From positions 1 through 14,129 of the forward strand of contig JALOLN010000040.1 of NCBI GenBank assembly GCA_025455945.1: a stretch of 14,129 nt of DNA. The letters run 5' to 3'. This document shows, one piece after another, positions 1 to 6,145 of this stretch. The notes under the pieces are model-generated. The model made no database searches. It worked only from the letters and a program-made list of their open reading frames with translations, and was not told the DNA's origin. The position numbers were made by a program, and so were the translations under genes. How positions within the stretch are numbered: the stretch's first letter is position 1; each line of letters opens with the position of its first letter. This DNA comes from Actinomycetes bacterium (GTDB lineage Bacteria > Actinomycetota > Actinomycetes > Prado026).

Positions 1-188
1 TCGTCATCATCACGATCGCGGTCTGGGCGGCCCTGCGCCGCAACAAGCCCACCCAGGTCGGACCGCCCACGCCCCCGCCGCCGCTCGCCGGCTGGTACCC
101 CGACCCGCAGGTCCCCGGCGTCCAGCGGTACTGGGACGGCCGCGCCTGGGGGCCCACCGCACCACCGCCGTCCGCCGGAGGTCCGTAG
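1..188 (+). CDS. C-terminal end of a DUF2510 membrane protein (5' partial)
   Basis: The reading frame is open from the left edge (first whole codon at 3) to a TAG at 186-188. The visible 61 residues begin with a hydrophobic stretch (VIITIAVWAAL) followed by basic residues, as at the cytoplasmic end of a membrane helix. A Pro-rich linker leads to the DUF2510 signature: GWYPDP, then PG, RYWDG and a final W, ending in a short Pro/Gly tail. DUF2510 is a short Trp-rich module common in actinobacterial membrane proteins, and its function is not established. The start and most of the protein lie outside the window, so its role cannot be given. The gap to the next, convergent gene is 27 bp. Confidence 0.85.
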   Translation, partial: VIITIAVWAALRRNKPTQVGPPTPPPPLAGWYPDPQVPGVQRYWDGRAWGPTAPPPSAGGP

Positions 189-215
189 GCGGGCGGCGGT
201 GCTGCGCCGGACCCT

Positions 216-806
216 CTACGGGTTGACCTCGAACGACCGGGTTCGGCCCTGCTCCGCGTCCGCGCGGGCCCGGGCCACGTCGTCGGCCCGACCGTGCGCC
301 ACGAAGTGCTGCAGGGGCACCTGCACGAACAGGGCCGCCGCGGTCACGGCCACGGGGCCGTCCTCGGCGTCGAGCCGCCCGACGGCGCGGGTGTAGACCT
401 TGCGACCGGCCACGCCCACGACCTCGGCCGCGATGAACAGCGTGCTGCCGACCGGCACCGGACGCCGGAAGTCCGTCTCGAGCCGCCCCGTCACCGCGGG
501 GTGGCGCAGCAGCCAGTTCAGCGCACCGAGGCTCTCGTCGAACGCCGCCGCGAGCAGCCCGCCGTGGGCGAGCCCGGGGGCGCCCTGGTGGTGCTCCGAG
601 ACCGTGAACTCGGCGCGGATCGACACCCCCTCGGCCGCGTAGACGCGCAGGTGCAGGCCGGTCTCGTGGTCGACCCCGCACCCGAAGCAGAACCGGTAGT
701 GGCTCTGCAGCTCCTCCCCCGGCGCCGGTGCTTCCGGGCTCCGCCGTGCCGCGACGGCGTCCTCCGGGGGCTGCGTCGGCAGGCGGGTCGGCGGACGGCT
801 GCTCAC
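216..806 (-). CDS. PaaI-type hotdog-fold thioesterase
   Basis: This 196-residue protein of the 4HBT/PaaI hotdog family is probably a cytoplasmic acyl-CoA thioesterase; its substrate cannot be read from sequence. After a variable, Pro-rich N-terminus of about 35 residues comes CFGCGVDHETGLHL (40-53), typical of these proteins. The core catalytic region is HQGAPGLAHGGLLAAAFDE (73-91), where HGG starts the central helix and the acidic Asp90/Glu91 lie where the family has its catalytic carboxylate. DFRRPVPVG (112-120) is the next conserved hotdog strand. The frame stays open upstream to 1358, but that part is antisense to DUF3093. The GTG at 806 is chosen because the conserved domain follows soon after and a TAGGGT hexamer sits 7 nt upstream, which suits a leaderless start. 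It diverges from DUF3093 across 51 bp. Confidence 0.85.
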   Translation of the reverse strand: MSSRPPTRLPTQPPEDAVAARRSPEAPAPGEELQSHYRFCFGCGVDHETGLHLRVYAAEGVSIRAEFTVSEHHQGAPGLAHGGLLAAAFDESLGALNWLLRHPAVTGRLETDFRRPVPVGSTLFIAAEVVGVAGRKVYTRAVGRLDAEDGPVAVTAAALFVQVPLQHFVAHGRADDVARARADAEQGRTRSFEVNP

Positions 807-813
807 ACGGCCG

Positions 814-819
814 ACCCTA
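814..819 (-). promoter_or_regulatory. -10 element (TAGGGT) for the thioesterase, probably leaderless
   Basis: On the minus strand TAGGGT ends 7 nt before the GTG at 806. This matches the actinobacterial TANNNT box of leaderless transcripts. No good -35 hexamer is visible. The 12-mer GTAGGGTCGGCC around it recurs exactly upstream of sepH. Confidence 0.5.
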
Positions 820-843
820 CTGCCGCGGTCTCGGCGGGCATTT

Positions 844-855
844 GGCAGGCTGGCC
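844..855 (+). repeat. 12-mer GGCAGGCTGGCC, copy 1
   Basis: An exact copy of this 12-mer occurs at 1320-1331. Both copies lie just upstream of a small membrane-protein gene, and each contains the -10-like CAGGCT. Confidence 0.5.
846..851 (+). promoter_or_regulatory. Candidate -10 (CAGGCT) for the DUF3093 gene
   Basis: CAGGCT lies 6 nt before the GTG at 858 and is preceded by TGG, an extended -10 (TGN) arrangement. No Shine-Dalgarno sequence fits between it and the start, so a leaderless mRNA is inferred. The match to TANNNT is partial: A at position 2 and T at position 6. Confidence 0.35.
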
Positions 856-857
856 AC

Positions 858-1301
858 GTGTACGAGGAGCGACTGTGGCCGCCGACCTGGGCGTGGCTCG
901 CGACGACCGCCTTCGCGGCGACGCTGGGGTTCGCCTTCTGGGTGCCGTACGGCCCGACCGTCGGGCTGGCGGTCGGCGCCGCCGCCGTGGCGCTGACGCT
1001 GGTCGGGCTCGTGGGCGCGAGCGGCCGGGTCGGCCTGGGCCAGGGCGTCCTGCGGGCCGGCCGCGCCCGGCTGCCGGTGTCGGTGGTCTCCGCGGTCACC
1101 GCCCTCGACGAGTCCGCCGCCCACGACCTGCTCGGGGCCGGCGCGGACGCCCGCGCCTTCCTGTTCCAGCGGGGGTGGGTGCGCACCGCCGTCCGGCTGG
1201 ACCTGGACGACCCGCAGGACCAGGTGCCGTACTGGTTCGTCTCGACCCGGCACCCGCAGGACCTGGCGGCCGCCGTCGAGGCGGCCCGGGAGAGCGGCTG
1301 A
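858..1301 (+). CDS. DUF3093 family membrane protein
   Basis: This 147-residue protein matches the actinobacterial DUF3093 family. It opens with YEERLWPPTWAW, the usual N-terminal family motif, then has two hydrophobic segments at about 12-29 and 33-53, which should form a membrane hairpin. A soluble C-terminal part contains ARLPVSVV (70-77), FLFQRGWVRTAVRL (101-114) and a closing PYWFVSTRHPQDLAAAV (124-140) that ends the family domain. The function is unknown. In mycobacteria a DUF3093 gene sits next to a DUF4193 gene, and here DUF4193 lies about 1.2 kb away, so the neighbourhood is partly conserved. The GTG at 858 is chosen because it yields the family N-terminus; the open frame further upstream has no homology I recognise. 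DUF4235 follows after 59 bp and is probably co-transcribed. Confidence 0.85.
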   Translation: MYEERLWPPTWAWLATTAFAATLGFAFWVPYGPTVGLAVGAAAVALTLVGLVGASGRVGLGQGVLRAGRARLPVSVVSAVTALDESAAHDLLGAGADARAFLFQRGWVRTAVRLDLDDPQDQVPYWFVSTRHPQDLAAAVEAARESG

Positions 1302-1319
1302 CGAGGGGCACCGCCATGG

Positions 1320-1331
1320 GGCAGGCTGGCC
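1320..1331 (+). repeat. 12-mer GGCAGGCTGGCC, copy 2, within a small inverted repeat
   Basis: This is the second exact copy, 30 nt before the DUF4235 start. It lies within the perfect 5-bp inverted repeat GGGGC (1318-1322) / GCCCC (1329-1333) with a 6-nt loop. It may be a second promoter or a small hairpin between the two genes. No T-run follows, so it is not a classical terminator. Confidence 0.4.
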
Positions 1332-1360
1332 CCGTCCCTGCGACGAGGAGAGGAGCACGG

Positions 1361-1636
1361 ATGGCCGAGACGGACGTGAAGCCCTCCGTCGGCGAGAAGG
1401 TCCTGCTGATGGTCGGCCTGGCCGTCGCGGCCGCCGTCGCCCAGCGCGTGGTCAAGGTCGGCTGGGTGGTGGCGACCGGGTCCAACCCCCCGGACGACCC
1501 GGGTGACCCCGGGGTCCAGATCGGCGAGGCCCTCACCGTCGCTGCACTGACGGCGGTCACGGCCGCGGTGCTGCGGACCCTGGTGTCGCGCCGGGTGACG
1601 GCGCGCAGCCAGCGCCGGGCGGTCAGCGCCGCCTGA
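1361..1636 (+). CDS. DUF4235 family small membrane protein
   Basis: This 91-residue protein matches the DUF4235 pattern. It has an N-terminal membrane helix (about 11-30, VGEKVLLMVGLAVAAAVAQ), then a VGWVVATGSNPPDDPGDP segment (33-50) matching the family's W...TG..PP..P.DP motif. A second hydrophobic helix carries the EAL that opens the family's C-terminal part (about 55-77), and the protein ends in a basic tail rich in Arg. The function is unknown; it is presumably an integral membrane protein. The ATG at 1361 is well supported by a purine-rich ribosome site, GAGGAGAGGAG (1345-1355), 5 nt upstream. Its stop overlaps the stop of the convergent EcsC-like gene by 14 bp. The preceding DUF3093 gene is 59 bp upstream on the same strand. 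Confidence 0.85.
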   Translation: MAETDVKPSVGEKVLLMVGLAVAAAVAQRVVKVGWVVATGSNPPDDPGDPGVQIGEALTVAALTAVTAAVLRTLVSRRVTARSQRRAVSAA

Positions 1637-2516
1637 GCAGGCGCCGCCGCGGTCGCGCGGGGGTGGGCTGGGGGGCGGCCGGCAGGGCCGCCGCGGGCGC
1701 TGTAGCCGTCGCCGGGCCCGCGAGCATCTTCGTCACGACCCGGCCGGCGAGCCCTCCGGTCAGCGGCCGTTGCCGACGCAGGTCGTTGCGCAGCGCGTCG
1801 GCGAGGATCTGCGTCTGCCGACGGTTGATCCGGGCCGCGTACACCGCACCCACCATCATCGGCGTCAGCGCCCCGAGGCCCCGCCCGGCGCTGCCGAGCA
1901 GCCGGCGCTGCACCCGCTGCCGGGCCATCAGCCCGAACGCCGTGCTCATGGTGGCCGGCTCGAGCGGGTTGACCCCCCGCCGGTTCGCCCAGGCCAGGGC
2001 GTAGGCGGTGCCCCGCTGCGTGGGCGTCCCGACCACCGGGATGCCGTACGCCTCGTGCAGCTCCCCCACGAGCTTGATCTCCACGGCGGCCACCGCCGCG
2101 GTCTCCACGGCGAGCTGGAGCGGGACGGTGACCAGCGTCCCCGGCAGGAACCACTTCGCGGTGGACAGGGCGCCACCACCGGCACCGATCGCGGTCGTCG
2201 TCAGCATGGCGTTGCGGACCAGGGCGTCGGCGAGCGCCTCACCCTCCAGCCCGCGGTGGTGGGCCTGCAAGGTCGCCAGGTCACGCACCGGCAGCCGCGG
2301 CGCGGCGTCCACGATGACGTCGGCCAGCCACCGGCCGCTGGCCACTGCCGCCGCCCCGGCCCGCCGTGCCGACACCGCCAGGGCCGGACCGAGCCGGCCC
2401 ATCAGCCGGGCGACGTCGCGGCTGGTCCGCTCGGGCGGCTCCGACCCGGCGCGTTCCTCCTCGCCGGCGATCTGGGCGAGGATCTCCGGCAGCTCCTGGC
2501 TGCTCAGGCCGCGCAC
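1623..2516 (-). CDS. EcsC-like membrane-associated protein
   Basis: This 297-residue protein resembles the EcsC family, though I recognise it by pattern only. The best region is 98-182. It has a hydrophobic Gly/Ala-rich segment (TTAIGAGGGALS), a second one (FLPGTLVTVPLQLAVETAAVAAVEI), then KLVGELHEAYGIP and an Arg/Tyr-rich stretch, the usual order in EcsC proteins. The N-terminus is acidic (EEER) and the C-terminus is a low-complexity Ala/Pro run ending in RPRRRLLRRR, which could contact membrane lipids or nucleic acid. The GTG at 2516 overlaps the last codons of DUF4193 by 13 bp, so translation is probably coupled. There is no room for a normal ribosome site, so an internal start such as the ATG of MGRLGP (residue 39) cannot be excluded. 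The function is unknown. Confidence 0.7.
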   Translation of the reverse strand: MRGLSSQELPEILAQIAGEEERAGSEPPERTSRDVARLMGRLGPALAVSARRAGAAAVASGRWLADVIVDAAPRLPVRDLATLQAHHRGLEGEALADALVRNAMLTTTAIGAGGGALSTAKWFLPGTLVTVPLQLAVETAAVAAVEIKLVGELHEAYGIPVVGTPTQRGTAYALAWANRRGVNPLEPATMSTAFGLMARQRVQRRLLGSAGRGLGALTPMMVGAVYAARINRRQTQILADALRNDLRRQRPLTGGLAGRVVTKMLAGPATATAPAAALPAAPQPTPARPRRRLLRRR

Positions 2517-2803
2517 TCCCGACAGATGGGCTGGCCCCCGACCTCGCGGGCCAGCTGGCTGCGGTGGTGGACCAGGAAGCAGCGCGAGCAGGTGAACTCG
2601 TCGGCCTGCCTGGGCAGGACCCGGACCGAGAGCTCCTCGTTCGACAGGTCGGCCCCAGGCAGCTCGAACGCCTCTGCGGCCTCGGCCTCGTCCACCTCGA
2701 CGACCGCGGAGGTCGGGTCGGTGCGCCGGGCCTTCAGCTCCTCGAGGCTGTCCTCTGCGAGCTCGTCGTCGGTCTTGCGCGGGGTGTCGTAGTCGGTGGC
2801 CAT
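2504..2803 (-). CDS. DUF4193 zinc-ribbon-like small acidic protein
   Basis: This 99-residue protein is a clear DUF4193 member, a family found in nearly all actinobacteria (Rv2699c in M. tuberculosis). It begins MATDYDTPRK, the family N-terminus, followed by a strongly acidic, Glu/Asp/Ala-rich middle (about 12-57). It ends in two CxxC pairs, CSRC (72-75) and CREC (94-97), which should bind one zinc ion as a ribbon. The role is unknown; a small acidic protein with a zinc ribbon may act in protein or RNA-polymerase contacts, but that is inference. The ATG at 2803 has an ACGGAG site 10 nt upstream (2814-2819). It is the first gene of a two-gene unit with the EcsC-like gene, and it diverges from the hexapeptide gene over 137 bp. 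Confidence 0.92.
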   Translation of the reverse strand: MATDYDTPRKTDDELAEDSLEELKARRTDPTSAVVEVDEAEAAEAFELPGADLSNEELSVRVLPRQADEFTCSRCFLVHHRSQLAREVGGQPICRECAA

Positions 2804-2855
2804 GCGTGCATCGCTCCGTGGGTGGCGCCGAGGTCGGTCAGCTGCTCAAACAGTG

Positions 2856-2878
2856 CGGGGGCGGGATTTGTGCCCCCG
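2856..2878. repeat. Inverted repeat CGGGGGC / GCCCCCG, possible operator
   Basis: Perfect 7-bp arms at 2856-2862 and 2872-2878 flank the 9-nt, A/T-rich loop GGGATTTGT. It sits in the longest intergenic gap of the window, between two divergent genes, and its right half overlaps the proposed -35 of the hexapeptide gene. A repressor or activator site is possible. A chance repeat in GC-rich DNA is also possible. Confidence 0.35.
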
Positions 2879-2897
2879 GCCCGGTGAAGGATAGACG
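2868..2897 (+). promoter_or_regulatory. Candidate sigma-70-type promoter for the hexapeptide gene
   Basis: TTGTGC (2868-2873) and TAGACG (2892-2897) are separated by 18 bp. The -35 matches TTGACA at four positions; the -10 has T and A at its first two positions but lacks the final T. The stretch is the most A/T-rich in the gap. It would give a leader of about 35 nt with a strong ribosome site, AGGAGG (2931-2936), 4 nt before the GTG. Confidence 0.4.
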
Positions 2898-2940
2898 TAC
2901 GGGGCCGCCGCCGTGGCAACTGCCCCTCGCAGGAGGACCT

Positions 2941-3459
2941 GTGGCCGTGTACGCGCTCGGGGACCGCGTCCCCGACATCCACCCCGACGCCTTCGTCCAC
3001 CCCGACGCCGTGGTCATCGGACTCGTCGAGCTGGGAGCCGGTGCGACCGTCTGGCCGGGGGCCGTGCTCCGCGCGGACTACGGCCGGATCCGGGTCGGGG
3101 ACCGCACCTCGGTGCAGGACGGCACCGTCGTCCACGCCACGGGGACCCTCGACACCGTCATCGGGGCGCGGTGTGTCGTCGGACACCTCGCCCACCTCGA
3201 GGGCTGCGTCGTCGAGGACGACTGCCTCGTCGGGTCCGGGTCGATCCTGCTGCACCGGGTCGTCGTCCGCTCGGGGGCCCTGGTGGCCGCGGGCGCCGTG
3301 CTCACCCCGGGCACCGAGGTCCCGGCCCGGGCCCTCGCCCGGGGTGTCCCGGCCCGGATCGTCCCGGACGCCGTCCAGCCGGGCGAGTTCGACCGGGCGG
3401 TGGCGCTGTACGTCGAGAACGGCCGGCGCTACGCCGCCGAGCTGCGCCGTCTGGACTGA
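2941..3459 (+). CDS. Gamma-carbonic-anhydrase-like hexapeptide-repeat protein
   Basis: This 172-residue protein of the left-handed beta-helix (hexapeptide repeat) superfamily belongs to the gamma-carbonic anhydrase / YrdA / PaaY group, usually trimeric. Hexapeptide turns run from about 19 to 140. Typical motifs are ATVWPGAVLRADYGRIRVG (35-53), VQDGTVVH (58-65), VGHLAHLEGC (80-89), then VGSGSILLH and VPARALARGVPARI near the end. Two zinc-ligand histidines of the family, His65 and His82, are present. The third, normally five residues after His82, is Glu87, with a His at 85 instead. Carbonic anhydrase activity is therefore uncertain. The GTG at 2941 is chosen from AGGAGG 4 nt upstream; a GTG at 2947 is the alternative. 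Its last 31 bp overlap the convergent dehydrogenase gene. Confidence 0.88.
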   Translation: MAVYALGDRVPDIHPDAFVHPDAVVIGLVELGAGATVWPGAVLRADYGRIRVGDRTSVQDGTVVHATGTLDTVIGARCVVGHLAHLEGCVVEDDCLVGSGSILLHRVVVRSGALVAAGAVLTPGTEVPARALARGVPARIVPDAVQPGEFDRAVALYVENGRRYAAELRRLD

Positions 3460-4301
3460 CGCCCGCCGGGGGTGGGCCACTGGGCCCGGACCAGGCCGTC
3501 CCAGACCCGGTCCGGGGCGACCCGCCGCGCGGCGAGCAGCGAGCGGGCCACCACCCCCACCGCGTAGCGGGGGCGCGGGCGGCGGCTGTGCACGGCCTCG
3601 ACCACGACTTTGGCGACCTCATCCGGTGAGATCGCCCACGTGGTCGCGCCGCGCTCGTAGGCCGCGGAGTAGCGCCGCGCCAGGTCCCGGCGGAACTGGG
3701 CGTACGGCCCGTCCCCCTCGCCGATGGAGCGCACCGCGGTGTCGGCGAACGCGCTGCGCACCGGCCCCGGCTGCACGAGCGACACCCGCACCCCGAAGGC
3801 CTCGACCTCCAGGCGCAGTGCGTCGCTCACGGCCTCCAGCGCGTGCTTGGACGCGTGGTAGAACCCCCCGCCCGGGAAGGTGAAGCGCCCACCCATCGAG
3901 CCGATGTTGACGACCCGGCCGAACCCCTGGTCGCGCATCCCGGGCAGGACGAGCTGGGTGAGCCGCACCAGGCCGAAGACGTTCGTCTCGAACTGGCGGC
4001 GGACGTCGTCGAGCGAGGTCTCCTCCACGGTGCCCTGCAGGGCGAAGCCGGCGTTGTTGACGAGCACTCCCACCGCGCCGTGGTCGGCGACGACCCGGTC
4101 CACGGCCGCGACCATCGACGCCTCGTCGTCGACGTCCAGCGGCAGCGTGGGCAGGCCCGCGTCGGCCAGGTCGGCGAGGGTGTCGACCCGCCGGGCCGTG
4201 GCGTAGACCGGGTACCCCGCGGCGGCGAGGCGCAACGCCACGGCCCGCCCGATGCCCGACGAACAGCCGGTGACGACGGCGGCGGTGGACGGCGTGGTCA
4301 C
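3429..4301 (-). CDS. Short-chain dehydrogenase/reductase (SDR)
   Basis: This 290-residue classical SDR has an NAD(P)-dependent Rossmann fold and is cytoplasmic. The cofactor motif TGCSSGIG is at 11-18, LDVDD at 55-59, NNAG at 82-85, and the catalytic Asn107, Ser135 (NIGS), Tyr148 and Lys152 (YHASK) are all present. The ATARR stretch at 34-38, with basic residues after the second strand, suggests NADP(H) preference. The PGPVRSAF segment (178-185) follows the active site as usual. The C-terminal 30 residues are basic and variable. The substrate is unknown. The GTG at 4301 has AAGGAG (4309-4314) 7 nt upstream, overlapping the stop of the previous gene, 12 bp away. It is the last gene of the hemH operon, and its 3' end overlaps the hexapeptide gene. 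Confidence 0.92.
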   Translation of the reverse strand: MTTPSTAAVVTGCSSGIGRAVALRLAAAGYPVYATARRVDTLADLADAGLPTLPLDVDDEASMVAAVDRVVADHGAVGVLVNNAGFALQGTVEETSLDDVRRQFETNVFGLVRLTQLVLPGMRDQGFGRVVNIGSMGGRFTFPGGGFYHASKHALEAVSDALRLEVEAFGVRVSLVQPGPVRSAFADTAVRSIGEGDGPYAQFRRDLARRYSAAYERGATTWAISPDEVAKVVVEAVHSRRPRPRYAVGVVARSLLAARRVAPDRVWDGLVRAQWPTPGGRQSRRRSSAA

Positions 4302-4313
4302 GGACGGGCTCCT

Positions 4314-5108
4314 TCAGTCGCGGTCGGGCGCCAGCGGGTCGAGCAGGTCGTGCAGGGCGGGGAACAGTGTGCGTGATGCCGCCAGCACCAGCTCCTCCGA
4401 CGCCGGCGCACCACGCAGCCCGGCCACCAGGGCGCCGGCCTCCTGGGCCACCAGGCCGCCCGCCGCGAGGTCCCAGGGCTTCAGGCCACGCTCGTAGTAG
4501 CCGTCGACCCGACCGCAGGCGACCGCGCACAGGTCCACCGAGGCCGCGCCGAAGCGCCGCACGTCCCGCACCCGCGGGAGCACCTCGGCGAGCACCCGCG
4601 CCTGCCGGGCCCGGCGGGCGGCCGCGTAGCCGAAGCCGGTCGCGACCAGGGCCTGGGAGAGCTGCTCGCAGGTGGAGACGTGCACGGGGACGCCGTTGCG
4701 CGTCGCCCCTCCCCCGCGCACGGCCGCGAAGGTCTCCCCGTAGGTGGGCACGTGGACGACGCCCACGGCGACCTCGCCGTCGACCTCGGCGGCGACGCTC
4801 ACCGCCCAGCCCGGCAGGTCGTAGAGGTAGTTGACCGTGCCGTCGATCGGGTCCAGGACCCAGCGGACGCCGGAGCCGCCCACGGCCTGCGTGCCCTCCT
4901 CGCCGAGGAACCCGTCGTCCGGCCGGGCGGCCTGCAGCCGCTCGACGAGCAGCCGCTCGGCGCGGCGGTCCATGACCGTGACCACGTCGGTGGGCGTCGA
5001 CTTCGTGCCGACCCCGAGGTCGCGCGGGCGCTCGTCGACGAGCAGCCGCCCGGCCGCGGTGGCCGCCGCGACGGCCAGGGACAGCAGCTCGCCCGGGTCC
5101 GCCGTCAT
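4314..5108 (-). CDS. Inositol-monophosphatase (SuhB/IMPase) family protein
   Basis: This 264-residue protein belongs to the Mg2+-dependent inositol monophosphatase family, whose members dephosphorylate inositol 1-phosphate, histidinol phosphate, fructose bisphosphate or related sugars. The metal site is complete: GEE (69-71), DPIDGT (86-91) with Asp86 and Asp89, and WDLAAG (212-217) with Asp213. FGAASVDLCAVACGRVDGYYE (187-207) is the usual substrate-side region. Actinobacterial SuhB supplies inositol for phosphatidylinositol and mycothiol, a possible role here, but the exact substrate cannot be read from sequence. The frame is open upstream through hemH; the ATG at 5108 is chosen because it overlaps the hemH stop as ATGA and gives the normal family length. 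It is co-transcribed with hemH and the SDR gene. Confidence 0.92.
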   Translation of the reverse strand: MTADPGELLSLAVAAATAAGRLLVDERPRDLGVGTKSTPTDVVTVMDRRAERLLVERLQAARPDDGFLGEEGTQAVGGSGVRWVLDPIDGTVNYLYDLPGWAVSVAAEVDGEVAVGVVHVPTYGETFAAVRGGGATRNGVPVHVSTCEQLSQALVATGFGYAAARRARQARVLAEVLPRVRDVRRFGAASVDLCAVACGRVDGYYERGLKPWDLAAGGLVAQEAGALVAGLRGAPASEELVLAASRTLFPALHDLLDPLAPDRD

Positions 5109-6139
5109 CGCGGGCCCCGCCGTCCAGGGCAGCAGGTGGCCGGGCAGACGTCGGGCCACGGACCGAGCGGGCTCAACGCACGGCGGTCCTGCGGCGGCAC
5201 GTCGTCGCGTCGCTCCCGGACCAGCTCGACGAGCATGTCGACGAACCGGGCGTCGGTCCCGGGGGTCGCCGCCCGGGCCATCGGCAGCCCCAGGGCGTCG
5301 GCGGTCTCCCGGGCCAGCGTGTCCAGGTCGTACCGCACCTCGATGTGGTCGGAGACGAACCCGATCGGCACCACGACGACGCCCGGCACACCCGCCGCGT
5401 GCAGGTCCGCGAGGTGGTCGGAGATGTCCGGCTCGAGCCACGGCTGCTCCGGCGGTCCGGACCGCGACTGGAAGACCAGGTCCCACTCGCTGCGGGTGCC
5501 GGTCCGTGCCGCCACGCCGTCGGCGACCAGGCCCGCGACCGCCTGGTGCTGGGCCAGGTACGCGCCCCCCGCGGGACCGCTCGACGCCGCGGCCGCTGAC
5601 GGGATCGAGTGGGTGGTGAAGACCAGCCGGGCCCCCGCGCGGGCCGGCGCCGGCAGCTCGTCGAGAGCCGCGACTGTGGCGTCGACGAAGGGCTGGACGA
5701 ACCCTGGATGGTCGAAGTAGCGGCGGACCGTCTCGATCACCGGCGCGCCCGGGCCGGCCGCCGCGACGGCGTCGGCGATGTTCTCGCGGTACTGCCGGCA
5801 CCCCGAGTAGGAGCTGTACGCCGAGGTGATGACCGCCAGCGCCCGTCCGACACCGTCGTCGCGCATCCGGGCCACGACGTCGGGCAGCAGCGGCGCCCAG
5901 TTCCGATTGCCCCAGTAGACCGGCAGGTCCAGCCGCTCGCGCAGCGCCGCCACCAGGGCCCGGTTCTGCTCGTTGATCGGGCTCACCCCGCCGAACAGCG
6001 CGTAGTGAGCGCCCACCTCGGCCAGCCGCTCCGGCGGGATCCCCCGCCCGCGGGTGACGTTCTCGAGGAACGGGACGACGTCGTCGGGACCCTCGGGACC
6101 ACCGAAGGAGACGAGCAGCACCGCGTCGTACCGGGTCAC
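5105..6139 (-). CDS. hemH: Ferrochelatase (coproporphyrin ferrochelatase, CpfC type)
   Basis: This 344-residue enzyme inserts Fe2+ into the porphyrin ring. In actinobacteria the substrate is usually coproporphyrin III, and the resulting coproheme is then decarboxylated to heme. The N-terminus has LLVSFGGPEGP (8-18), followed by GGVSPINEQNR (50-60) and the SAYSSYSGC region (106-114). The catalytic His is His177 (FTTHSIP) and the acidic partner is Glu267 in SDHIEVRYDLD (263-273). The protein has exactly four cysteines: Cys114 and a C-terminal set of Cys332, Cys336 and Cys337. Mycobacterial ferrochelatase also holds a [2Fe-2S] cluster with one internal and three C-terminal cysteines, so the same is inferred here. 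The GTG at 6139 gives the family N-terminus directly. It is first in an operon with the IMPase and SDR genes and diverges from an MFS gene. Confidence 0.96.
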   Translation of the reverse strand: MTRYDAVLLVSFGGPEGPDDVVPFLENVTRGRGIPPERLAEVGAHYALFGGVSPINEQNRALVAALRERLDLPVYWGNRNWAPLLPDVVARMRDDGVGRALAVITSAYSSYSGCRQYRENIADAVAAAGPGAPVIETVRRYFDHPGFVQPFVDATVAALDELPAPARAGARLVFTTHSIPSAAAASSGPAGGAYLAQHQAVAGLVADGVAARTGTRSEWDLVFQSRSGPPEQPWLEPDISDHLADLHAAGVPGVVVVPIGFVSDHIEVRYDLDTLARETADALGLPMARAATPGTDARFVDMLVELVRERRDDVPPQDRRALSPLGPWPDVCPATCCPGRRGPR

Positions 6140-6145
6140 GCACCG

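Noticed and set aside
807..1358. N-terminal extension of the thioesterase frame, open to 1358 on the minus strand
   Set aside because: It is antisense to DUF3093, low in complexity and without family motifs. Long open antisense frames are expected at this GC content.
3474..3487. GGGCC-ACTG-GGCCC hairpin 15 nt after the hexapeptide stop, as a terminator
   Set aside because: It is only 5 bp, lies inside the dehydrogenase gene and has no T-run. Such stems are common by chance at this GC content.
4314..6143. A single 609-codon frame covering hemH and the phosphatase gene, suggesting a fusion
   Set aside because: In the hemH region this frame gives Arg/Gly-rich text with no motifs, while the other frame gives a complete ferrochelatase. 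The two genes meet in an ordinary ATGA overlap.
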